Positions 11,361 to 21,673 of a DNA stretch of 64,000 nucleotides are shown one piece after another. A program made the translations under genes and the position numbers. The stretch comes from Blastocladiella emersonii ATCC 22665 (taxonomy: Eukaryota; Blastocladiomycota; Blastocladiomycetes; Blastocladiales; Blastocladiaceae), in NCBI GenBank assembly GCA_025594325.1, contig JANHCV010000001.1:4092001-4156000 (forward strand), in the 5' to 3' direction. Each line of letters starts with the position of its first letter. Within the stretch, counting starts at the first letter, position 1. The notes under the pieces are model-generated. The model saw only the letters and a program-made list of their open reading frames with translations. It was not told the DNA's origin and made no database searches.

Positions 11361-14300
11361 TCAGATCGAGTTACGGCGCGCCATGGGCGCCGCGCTGAGC
11401 CCGTGGCGCGTCTTCTCGCCGACGAACAGCTTGAGGACGCCCGACTTCTCCCAGTCGCGGACAATCTGCTTGCCGTACTCGTACCCGGCGTCGTAGATGG
11501 CCTGGAAGTTGCCGAACTCGAACCCGCCAAAGTGGGCGACGGGCGGGCGCAGGTAGAAGCACCCGGGGAGCTGCTTGGCCTCCTCGAGCTGGCGGATGCA
11601 CGACACGTAGGCGAGCTTGGACTGGATGTCGGCGAGCGACGGGATCGACTTGCCCTTGCGGAACGGGTTCCACCGGTTGAGCAGCACCTCGAACCCGGAC
11701 AGGCTGTCGTCGATGAACACCTTGGACGTGTCGTCGTCCGACGCCACGTCGACCATGATCACCAGGTCCGCCCCGAGCCCCTTCATCACGTCGCCCGGCA
11801 GGTTGTTGAGGTACCCGCCGTCCACCAGCAGGATCCCGTTGTCCGACAGCGGCGGCAGGAACCCGGACAGCGACATGGATGCCCGCACGTACCGCCACAG
11901 GTAACCCGTCTGGTGCACCTCCATGCGCGAATGCACGATGTTGGTCGTGATGCAGAAGTAGTTGAGCCACAGGTCCTCGACGTGGATGTCGCCGAACGCC
12001 TTCCACACGCCGCGGTTGCTACACACGGACACGAGTCAGCAGCTGCTGACCATCACTGACTCGGCGAAGAAGCAGAGCACGCACAACTGGTGGCCCGTAA
12101 GGTACGATGTGACAGGGTACGTGAGATCGACGAGCGTGCGCCAGACGGACGCCATGCGGCCCGAGAACGCCTTGAGCCGGCCGAACACGCTGACGTGGTC
12201 GACGTCGCGCGCGTACAGCCCGCCGACCATGGCGCCGATGGACGTGCCGCCGACCATATCGATGGGGATCCCGGCCTCCTCGAGGGCGCGGATCACGCCG
12301 ACCTGCGAGATGCCGCGCGCGCCGCCGCCGCCGAGCACGAGCCCGATCGACCGCCCGCACAGGCGGCGCGCGAGGCGGGCGAAATCAGACCGCGGACCGA
12401 GCGACTCCATGCCGGGCCGCGCGCGCCGCCCGCCGCCGTGCAGCTTGAGCATCAGCGGCGTGTAGTACTGCGAGTAGTAGTGCCGCAGCGTGCCTTTGAG
12501 GTGGTCGAGCGCGCCGCTGAGCCCGAGGTCCTCGGCCATGGGGCCGACGTACGTGCCTTTGCGTCCGCGGCGCGCAGCCGACTGGGCCGCGGGGTGCGCC
12601 GATGAAGACGTCGAGGTGCCGCCGTTCGCAGCACCCGAGCCCGGTTTCGCGCCGCCGCCGCCAGACTCGAACAGCGCCGCCGAGCTCGGGTCCACGTCCA
12701 TGGCGACGTGGTGGTGGCCGTGGATCCAGAGCCGGTTGTTGAGCCACGCCTGCGTGGTACCGTGCGGGCACGAGCGCGACGGGTGGAGGAGAACGAGCTC
12801 CTTGCGCGCGGTAGACTTGACGCCGAGGAGGTACCGCTCGTACTCGCCGACAGTGGGCGACTGGTTGGCGACGCCGACGAGCAGGACGCAGTCGGCCTGG
12901 CGGATACACCGCTGGGTCCATGGCGAGGTGACGCCGCCGTCGGCCACGTACAGGACAATGCGGTGGCGCGTCTCCTGCTCGGCGAGCCACGACATGAGCT
13001 TGAGCTTGCCCATGCGCGTGAACGCGTGTTTCCCGAGGACCGAGAGCACCGACGCCTGCGTGAGGAGGAGCGCCGACTCGCCGATGGTGTGGGTGAGCGC
13101 CGCGTACAGCTTGTCGGCGAACTCGACGACGGGGACTGCGGCGTGCACGGGCAGGATGGCGACGGTGCGCAGGTTGGCGTTGTTCTTGCCGAGGTCGCCC
13201 GTGGCGCGGGCCTTGGAGTGCTGCTGCGACCGGCTGGCGATGATGCGCGCCATGGCGAGCGTGATCTCCGGGTGGCGCAGCGCGAGCGCCTCGAACAGCG
13301 AGTGCGGCATCTGCGCGAGCTCCGTGTCGCGGATCGCGTGCGTCGTGTGCGGGCGCGAGCTGCCCATGAGCACCTCGAGCTCGCCGACCGACTCGCCCTG
13401 CCCGTGCTCGGACACCACGTCGAACGCGCCGTTTTTCTTCTCCTCGATGGCGCGCAGCCGCCCGTTCAGCACCATGTAGATGGAGTCGCTCGCGTCGCCC
13501 TGCCGGTACAGGACGTGCCCGGCGTTGACCTGCATCCACTCGAGCGCGAAATCGATGTGCAGGACCAGCGGGCTGAGCACCGACACGAGCCGCTGCGCGA
13601 GCGTCAGGATCACGGCGGGCTGCCGATCGACGAGCCGGTCGAGCGCGTGCTTGCCCATGAACCCGACGCACACGTCGGTGCGCGCCTCGAGCGACAGGAA
13701 CGATGCGTGCCCCGTGAGCGCCGGCATGTAGCCCGCGAGGCCGCCGGGCCGGATAAAGTACTGGTGCGCGGGCGAGGGCGCCGCGGCACCGGTCCGCCGC
13801 GCGTCCTTCGGCTGCTGCTGTTGCTGCTGCTGCGCCGCGGCGGCCGCCGTCTGCTGCTGGGCGGCCGCGAGCATCGGGCCCGGGGTACCGTCGCTCGCGC
13901 CGCGCGCGGACAGGTCCGACGGGCTGCCCGTGGCGACGGCGAGGAGACCGTCGATGACGAAAAAGAGACCGTCCATGGGCTGGCCGGGCTTGACGAGCGA
14001 CATGCCCTTGCGGTAGAAGCGGATCTCGACGTCGGACGTGTCGACCTCGGAGACGGCCGACGTGGCCGACACGGACGACGACAGGCTGCGGTGCGAGTCG
14101 TAGTGCGACGGACCACCGCTACCCGGGCCGCCACGGTGCAGGCCGTGCGACGGACCCGACGCGCGGCGCAGACCCGCGAGCCCGCCGTGGTGCGCGGGGT
14201 GCGTCGCACCACCGCCGCCGACATCGGATGGCACGCTCCACAGGTCCTCGGGGTTCTTGTCGGCCATGACAGCCGCGGCCGCGTCGCGCAGCCCGATCGT

Positions 14301-16612
14301 GTCGAGGATGCTGGCGAACACGGACCGGCGCAAGAACCCCTCCTCGTCGAGATCGTCGAACGCGCGGGTATCGACGCCGAGCACCGTGGGTGCCTTGCCG
14401 CCGGCGCCCGACGCGATCCCGGACGCGGCGAGGTTGGGCCGGCCGCCGGGGATCCCGGACATGGCGCGCATGGCGCGGGCCTGCGGCGTGGTGGCGGCCG
14501 CAAGGGCAGCAGCGCGCGGGTCCATGGCGCTGCGGTTTCCCGCGAGGTGGGTGGTGCTCGCCTTGGCCGAACCCGGCGGACTGCCGGCGTTGGCCGAGGT
14601 CGGCGCGGACGCGATCCCGGTGCTATCGCTGCCGCCGTCCGAGTTGGCGCTACCCGTTGGCGTGCCGCGCAGGTTGGCGGTCGCGAGGTGGAGCTCGGTG
14701 AGGCTCGCGCGGCGCGAGGACGTGCTCGCGGACGCCACGTCGGCCGCGTCCGACTCGACAGCCGATGCCGCGGCCCCCGCACCGGCGCCTGCCGACGCAC
14801 CCGTCGTCGTGGCGCGCGCGCTGCGGAAGACCGAGTGCGACATGTGGAACCGGCGGCGCAGGCGCTCGAGTCCGCCGGGGCGGAAGAACGACGACACGGC
14901 GCTGGGCCGCGCCGCGTACTCGTGCAGCTGCTGGTCAATGGCGAGCAGGGCGGCGGGGAGACCGAGGTAGTGCGAGAGCGCGGCGCAGGTGACGCGTTGG
15001 AACCGCGTCAGGATGACCTGCGCAATGTGCGCGGCGGCGTGAGGGTACTTGTCGAGGAGGCGCAGGAACGCCTCGGCGGGGATCACGAGCAGCGTCGAGT
15101 CGCGCGACGCGCGCGCCGTCATGCCCGTGTCGAGCGCCGGGAGCAGGTGGCCGTCGTACCACACGCCCGACGGCGACGTGTGCGGCGGGCCGACGCGCGG
15201 GTCGTGGATGAAGGACGCGCCGCGCGACGGGCCGCGCGATGCGTGGTGGTGCCGCGGCGCGGGGCCGGCGCCCGCCGTCGAGTAGGTGTGCGGGCCGGCC
15301 GACGAGTGGCGCGAGTGGCGGCCGGGCTGGCCGGCGGCCGTGGCGCCGTTGCTACTGCCGCCGAGCCAGTTACCGTTAAACCCGTTGGCGGCGCTGCGGC
15401 CGGACGCGGACCCGCTGCGCGAGTGGGTGAATGGCGGTGCGGCGGCCGAGGGGAACACGCCGGTGGGCTCCTGAATGGGCGAGGGTGTGGGCGAGGCCTT
15501 GGACAGGAGCGGGAAGACGGTGCCCTCGCCGGCCGAGCTGCCGTTGCTGCTGCCGGGGGTGCTCTCGGGGCGGGCCGGGGTATCGGGCGAGGAGGCGGCG
15601 AGCGGGTCCAGGGCGAGATCGCCGCTGGCGCCGGGATAGTTTTCGACGGTGGCGGAGCGCGAGCGCACGGCGGCAAAGGGCTGGTCGAGCGGGCCGGTCC
15701 ACGGCGAGGCAGCCGTGGGGACGGGCGGGACGGGCGGCGGCGGGACTGCGTCGCTGTCGGCGCCATTGGCGTTGAGGGTCGAGGAGAAGAGCGAGAGGAT
15801 GGAGAAGAGCGAGGACACGGTGCCGCCGGCGTGGACCTCGTTGAGGAGGGTGTGACCGGGGAGGGGCTCGTCGGGGTCGGGCGGCGGGGCGTAGAAGGAC
15901 GAGGAGAGCGGGGTCGACGAGGCGAGGCCGGGGGTGGTGGGGACCGTGTCGATGGGGTTGGCGTGCTCGGAGCCCGGGTTCTTGACGAAGACCTGGACAC
16001 AGCCCTCGACAACAATGTAGAAGTTGGTCTCGCCGGGCGAGTCCGAGGAGAAGAGGACGTCGCCGGCGGGCAGCTTGCGGGTCTGTTCGGACGAGGAGGC
16101 TGGTGAGCGAGATGAACGACGCGTCCGTGTAAGCATGAGAGAAGAACCTGCAGGCGGCGGGCGAGCTCGTGGAAGACGGGCTGCTCCATGTAGCCAAAGA
16201 TCTTGATGGACTGGAGGAAGGAGCCGAGAAACTCCTCGGCGTAGTTGAAGCCGGCGACGGGCTTGGTGTCGTCGTCGGCGCCGCCGCCGGTCGCGTCGGG
16301 GTGCAGGTCGTAGGAGGCGCCGAGCGGTTTGGCTTGAGCAGGGGGTTGCGGGAGGCGCGAGTAGCGCGTCAGGTACACGCGGTAGACGACCGTGTAGACG
16401 AGGGCGGCGGTCGCGGCGAGCAGGAACACGACGCCGCGATAGTCGAAGGTGAGGACGAGAGACCAGGAGAGCGCACGCGAGATCCACCCGAGCACGGTGG
16501 CGGGCAGGGTGACGACGGCAAACGACACGAGGTCGCCGACCACGGCGCTCACGACCGACGCGACGGACGCCGTCAGGTCGACGGCGGCATCGGCGGGAGG
16601 GGCAGCGGTCAT
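11361..16612 (-). CDS. NTE1: Lysophospholipase NTE1 (neuropathy target esterase homologue), 1706 aa
   Basis: ER phospholipase that deacylates phosphatidylcholine to glycerophosphocholine. Three exons: 16612-16148, 16082-12085, 12018-11361. The N-terminus has two hydrophobic segments (roughly residues 18-85), then cyclic-nucleotide-binding-like domains. The first is split after FSILSLF by a long Ser/Pro/Ala-rich insert, as in fungal NTE1. A second cNMP-like region follows a poly-Gln tract. The C-terminal patatin domain has the oxyanion loop GGGGARG, nucleophile motif GTSIG (Ser about 1436) and DGG (Asp about 1554), completed across the last intron. Length is close to yeast NTE1 (1679 aa). The first intron has a GTTCTT donor, weaker than the others, but phase and homology support it. 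Confidence 0.93.
13811..13862 (-). repeat. Poly-glutamine/alanine tract inside NTE1
   Basis: CTG-type triplets (minus-strand CAG) encode runs of Gln interrupted by Ala between two cNMP-binding-like regions of NTE1. The run is short and interrupted by GCC/GCG codons. Confidence 0.7.
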
Positions 16613-17524
16613 AGGTGAGATGTATGGGGTATGGCGGGAATGGGTTGGGATGAGCGAGGGAGGGCCGGAGTGCGGATCGGCGGGATCAGGCCGGGAGAGG
16701 AAGAGAGTAGAGTGCAGCAGAGTCTACAGCGTCGCGGCGGGGGCAGGGCCCGTGGTCAGCAACGTTGAAGGGCGCAGGCGAGGGCGGCCGACTGGGACGA
16801 GATGCATGGGGAATCCGTGGATGGGCAACATGCCGACGTGGCGTCTAGAGGGTGCAGGACATCACCGCTGCATCGTTGAATGTTGGGCGGGGAGAGAGGA
16901 GAGCGAGGGAGGCCCGCTCGAGGAACGCGAGCGAGCGCGCAAGCGACCGATGACGTCGCGCGGCGTGAAAAGTGGGGGAGATGAACGAGGACCCGATTCC
17001 AGGAAGGGAAGGGCCTGGGTTCAGCGAGGGCCAGACACGCACCGGCGATCGCTTGCACGGGGACGATGGTCGGCGGGTGAGTCGGAGGAGGCGGTGGAGA
17101 GAGAAGAGGAAGAGGACGGACGGGATTCTCGTTGACGCGACTGCTGACGGCGCAGCGGCGATGACTGGCTGGCCGCGGTTGGGGACTTGGGCGTCACCAG
17201 CTCGGCGGCGTCCCCCCACCCTCGGCGCGGTGGTTGGGCGGTGAGGGCGGCGCTGCTATCAGCGACAACGTCACCGTGTTCGAGACGAATCGACGGCGGC
17301 GGCGGCGCGCGTGCGTGTCTCAGGTCGGCGGTCGAGCAAACGGCGACCACGACGCCGACGACGAGTGATGACAGAATGGAGCCAAGCGGGCCAGACCCCT
17401 GCCCGCCGCGTGAAATTCACCGTGCGCCGTGTTGTTGATCCGCGCGGCCGGTGGGTTGGCGTGATTGCAGGGCGGAGCGAGCGCGTCGTTCAGCGAGGGC
17501 AGCGGCCGTCGGTGGCCCCAGGAT

Positions 17525-17532
17525 GACGTCAG
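17525..17532. promoter_or_regulatory. CRE-type palindrome TGACGTCA
   Basis: A perfect TGACGTCA, the classical bZIP (ATF/CREB) site, lies about 150 bp upstream of the RRP12 start and 9 bp before twin TGCGCCAC octamers. Function is inferred from the motif only. Confidence 0.4.
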
Positions 17533-17540
17533 CGCGAAGT

Positions 17541-17559
17541 GCGCCACCGGTGCGCCACT
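17541..17559 (+). promoter_or_regulatory. Twin TGCGCCAC octamers
   Basis: Two copies of TGCGCCAC at 17541-17548 and 17552-17559, 11 bp apart (about one helical turn), in the NTE1/RRP12 promoter. The same octamer occurs in several other promoters of this window. Confidence 0.35.
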
Positions 17560-17611
17560 TGGAGCGCCGTGCACGTGCTGCGCCTCACGGTCGGAGCCCC
17601 TCGCGACACGT

Positions 17612-17617
17612 CACGTG
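17612..17617. promoter_or_regulatory. E-box CACGTG near RRP12 start
   Basis: CACGTG sits about 65 bp upstream of the RRP12 ATG. bHLH proteins (Cbf1/Myc type) bind this core in other organisms. Relevance here is inferred. Confidence 0.3.
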
Positions 17618-17681
17618 GCGGCCGCGCTGTTCCAAGGCCCGCATCCGCGCCGCGCTCTCCTCTTGCGCGCCCCCATCGATC

Positions 17682-20600
17682 ATGACGAATTCGTTGCAGC
17701 GAAAGATCGCCGACGTGCAGCAGTCCATCGACTCGGTAGGCGTCGCCGCGCTCCTCATGTATCACACCGCGGTCTGACCACCATGCATCAACAACCGATC
17801 TGTCACCACTAGGTCCTCGTCCAGGCCGGTGTCCTCGATGGAAACGCCACCGCCAAGTTCGGCGCCCTGCTGACCTTCCTGGACCAGCACAAGGACCTCG
17901 CCGACGCCGAGGAGGACCGCTGCGCCGCCCTCTACCTCCTGGCCGAGGCCTGCAACGAGTACGCCTGCGCGATCCACCCTACAAACCGTGTGATCCCTCG
18001 CTGATCTCGCATCCACCATAGTGTCCCGCGCCCGCTGCTCAAGGCCGAGCGCGCCCCGCTCCTCGCCATCCCCGCCGCCATCGTGAGCATCGACATGGAG
18101 ATGGCCACCACCGTGCGCTACGCCCTGCGCTGCATGGAAAAGGCCTTCAACGCGCTTGACGCCGCCGCCTGGCGCGAGCAGCACGTCAAGGACGCCTTTG
18201 ACGTGGTCGTCGCCCTCGCCATCGACGACCGCGCCACGGTCCGCAAGGCCGCCCACCAGAGCATCCGCCACTTCCTCGTCAACCCACCACCGCCGCAGCA
18301 GGTCCACCCCGTGGCCAAGCACGCCGGTAACGCCATCGGCAAGCTTGCCCAGGGCCTGCTTGCCGCCCAGGACTACGCGAGCGCCGCCCACGTCCTCACC
18401 CTGCTCCAGCGCATCGCCTCGTTCCTCCCCGACGCCGTCGTCGAGCCCATGGTCGACCTGCTCTTCAACATCCCGCCCCTCAACATCCCCGACCTCACCC
18501 GCAGCGTCTTCCTCGTCTACGGCGCCATCGCCGCCCGCGACGCCGCCGTGACCCAGTGGGACGCGGCCAAGATCGGCGCCTTCACCGACGCCATCCTTTC
18601 GTCCAAGCCCCACTACGACGACCGCGTCCTCGGCGACGCCTGGCTCTCGGCCTGCTCGCACGCCGTCGAGGCCCTCTACCGCGTCAACCCGGCCCTGTGC
18701 GCCGCGCGCTTCCTCGCCCTCCTCACCGAGCACCTCTTCCCCTCGCTCCAGTCGACGCACCCGACCATTCTCGCCGCCGCCGCCCGCGTCATCAGCCACC
18801 TGATCGCCACCTGCATCCCCGCCGCCATGGTCGACCACGCCGTCACCACCGCGCGCGCCGCCATGCTGCCCGCGTCGCAGCGCGAGGACCGCGCCGACCT
18901 CGAGGCCATCATCATCACCTGCGAGCTCGGCCTCAGCGTCCGCTACAAGGCCGCGTGGCCGCACGTCCTGCGCATCCTCACCGCGCTCGTGCGCCGCCTC
19001 GGCCCGCACGCCGACGTGCTCATGCGCAACACGATCGAGCTGCTCGGCGATTTCTGCGAGAACGCCGAGTTCCCGCACCAGCCCGAGCTCGCCGAGTTCC
19101 TGTCGGTCGCCATCGAGTTCATGGGCCCGCGCAAGTTCCTCGCGGTGCTGCCGCTCAACATCCGCGAGGCCGGCCAGCCCGGCGTCAAGCCGCGCCCGTT
19201 CCTCCTGCCCCTCATTGCGGACGCCGTGCAGCGCACCGAGGTCGCCTACTTCACCCAGGAGTTTGTCCCCCTCGCCGAGTACCTGCGGTCGCGCGCCGAC
19301 GACTACCTCGCCAACGAGCGCGAGATCGAGGCCAAGGTCCACGACGCCCTCTACGTCCAGGTCTGGTCCACGCTCCCGGGCTTCTGCACCTTCCCGACCG
19401 ACCTCAAGTCCTCGTTCGGCGACCTCGGCAAGGTCCTCGAGATTGCGCTCAAGGACCACGACAACCTGCGCCCCGTCGCCTGCGCCGCCCTGCACAACCT
19501 CATCTCCAAGAACCAGGAGCTCGCCGCCATGAGCCCCGACGCGGTCCCCGCCGAGCTCGTTGCCGTCGGCCTGACCCCCGACGTCGGCGCCCTCAACGTG
19601 CGCGGCCTCGCGTCCACGGCCAAGATGTTCCTCCCGATCCTCTTCAACGTGTACAAGACGCTCAGCCCCAACGCGCGCGGCTACGTCGCCGCCCTGATCG
19701 GCGAGTTTGTTCAGATCGCGCCCGTCCAGCCCATCCAGCTGCTCTACTCGCAGATCATGCGCGTGCTGCAGAACCCCGAGTCCGAGGCGGGTGCCGTCGA
19801 CCTCGAGCTGCAGGCCGCGCTCCTCGACCTCGTCGCCCTGCTCATCCCACGCCTCCCCGCCGAGCCCATCAACACGCTGCTCCAGCTCGTGCTCCAGGGC
19901 CTGTCGTCGGCGCACCAGAAGAAGTGCTACAAGCTGCTCACGCGCATGCTCGCCATGGAGAACGGGCGCGCCGTGCTGCAGGCCAACCTGCCCGTCCTGC
20001 AGGAGCGCGTGCTCGTCGGCGCCACGCTCGCAACCGAGGCGTCGGCCAAGAAGTACCGCCTGCAGTTCCTGACGGCGACCGTCGACCAGCTCATGACGCC
20101 GTCGGCCGGGCTCGTCACGGCGCTGCTCCCCGAGGCCATGGAGTCGGTCAAGGAGGTCAACCACGAGTGCCGGTCGCTCGCCAACGAGCTCATCGTCAAG
20201 CTCGCCAACAAGATGCTCGAGGACGACGGCGGCGACGATGTCGTCATGGGCGAGCACGGCATCGAGCGGTTCATCACCACGGTCGCGGCCGGGCTCGTCG
20301 CCGGGTCGGCGCACTTCGTCTCGGCCACCATCGACGTGCTCGCGCGTCTGTGCTTCGAGTTCAAGGACCTCGTCTCGGACGAGCTGTTCACCAAGATGCT
20401 GACCGCGATCCTCCTGCTCGTGCAGTCCGAGAACCGCGAGGTGGCCAAGTCCATCTTCAAGTTCGTCAAGGCGGCGCTGTCGGCGTTCCCCGCCGAGACC
20501 ATCTTCCCGCACCTCCCACAGATCGTTCACACGGCGCTCGTCCTCGGCGACTCGTACGCGTCCGAGTTCAAGGTCGGCGTCCGCCACCTCCTCCAGCGCC

Positions 20601-21589
20601 TGTGCCGCGAGTTCTCGATCGAGGCCATCGACGCCCTTGTCCCCGAGAACCACAAGCGCCTCGTTGCCAACATCCGCAAGCGCACCAAGCGCGCCCAGCT
20701 CCGCAAGGAGGCCGGTTCCGCGGGCGCCGGTGAGGCCGACAGCGACGACGAGGCCACGGCCTCCGCCAAGCCCGCGGCGGGTCGCGGCGCCTCGTTCGCC
20801 AGCGCATTCGACGCCGTCGTGTACGGCGACTCGAGCGACTCGGAGCTCGACGAGGAGGCCGCCGCCGCGACCGCCGCGTCGCGCCGGTCCAAGCAGCAGG
20901 CGCAGCACGCCGGCAACCTGTACATCCAGGAGGGCGACGACGCGCCCATGGACTTCCTCGACCGACGCGTGGTCTCGCACGTGCTGTCGTCCAAGCCGCG
21001 CGCGCTCAAGCAGAAGCAGGAGGAGCGCAAGCGCAAGCTCGACGCCGAGTTCAAGGTCGGCGCTGACGGGCGTCTCGTCATCTCGACGACCGGCGGCAAC
21101 GACTCGGACACCGAGGAGACGCTCGCCAAGAACCCCGCGGCCGCCTTCGACTACTACATGGAGTCGGTGCAGTCGACCGAGGGCTTCACGCGCGCCGGCC
21201 GCCGCATCAAGTTCAACCACGCCGAGACCCAGGCCGCCCGCAACAAGGCCGAGTGGAGCGACGACGAGGGCGAGTCGGCGGCTGCCGCCCCGCCCACCAC
21301 GCTCGGCCGCCGGTACAACGTGGCCCACGGCCCGCAGGCCGTCGCCGCGGCCGCGCCCAAGGGCCTCGGCCTCGAGTACCGCGCCAAGAAGGCCGGCGGC
21401 GATATCAAGCGCAAGGGCATGCCCGACCCGTACGCCTACATCCCGCTGTCCGCCAAGATCGTCGGCAACCGCCACAAGTCGGTCCGCCTCACGGGCAACG
21501 CCAGCGTCGCCGGCGGGAACGCCAAGGGCGCCAAGGCCGGGTCGGGTCGCAAGACGATCGGGCACAAGATCAAGAAGCACAAGAAGTAG
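17682..21589 (+). CDS. RRP12: RRP12-like ribosome biogenesis/export factor, 1255 aa
   Basis: HEAT-repeat protein that helps pre-ribosomal subunits mature and leave the nucleus. Exons 17682-17735, 17813-17958 and 18022-21589. The first exon encodes MTNSLQRKIADVQQS, resembling the RRP12 family start. Most of the protein is paired amphipathic helices. The last 250 residues are acidic and basic low-complexity sequence, ending in a lysine-rich tail (HKIKKHKK) typical of nucleolar RRP12 proteins. The length is close to the yeast protein. The first intron has a GTAGGC donor, one of three here lacking C at +4. It converges on separase with 84 bp between stops. Confidence 0.9.
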
Positions 21590-21673
21590 GTTGGCGTTGT
21601 TGGGTTCTCGTTGGTAGTATATAGCATTCCTTTAGTCACAAACGAGTTTTATTGCACAACATTATTTTCATCG

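Larger units (their letters stand above)
16613..17681. promoter_or_regulatory. Divergent promoter region, NTE1 / RRP12
   Basis: A 1069-bp gap between the start codons of two divergent genes. Short frames here are not gene-like. The end near RRP12 carries a perfect CRE-type palindrome, two adjacent TGCGCCAC copies and a CACGTG E-box, listed separately. Confidence 0.45.

Noticed and set aside
12708-16106. A 1132-codon open frame on the plus strand
   Set aside because: It is antisense to NTE1 and made of Arg/Val/Gly/Glu-rich sequence without domains. The minus strand has clear cNMP and patatin motifs.
17762-21580. A 1272-codon open frame on the minus strand
   Set aside because: It is antisense to RRP12. 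It is rich in Gly/Arg/Val/Asp/Glu in patterns that mirror the sense codons, as expected in GC-rich DNA, while the plus strand encodes a recognisable protein.
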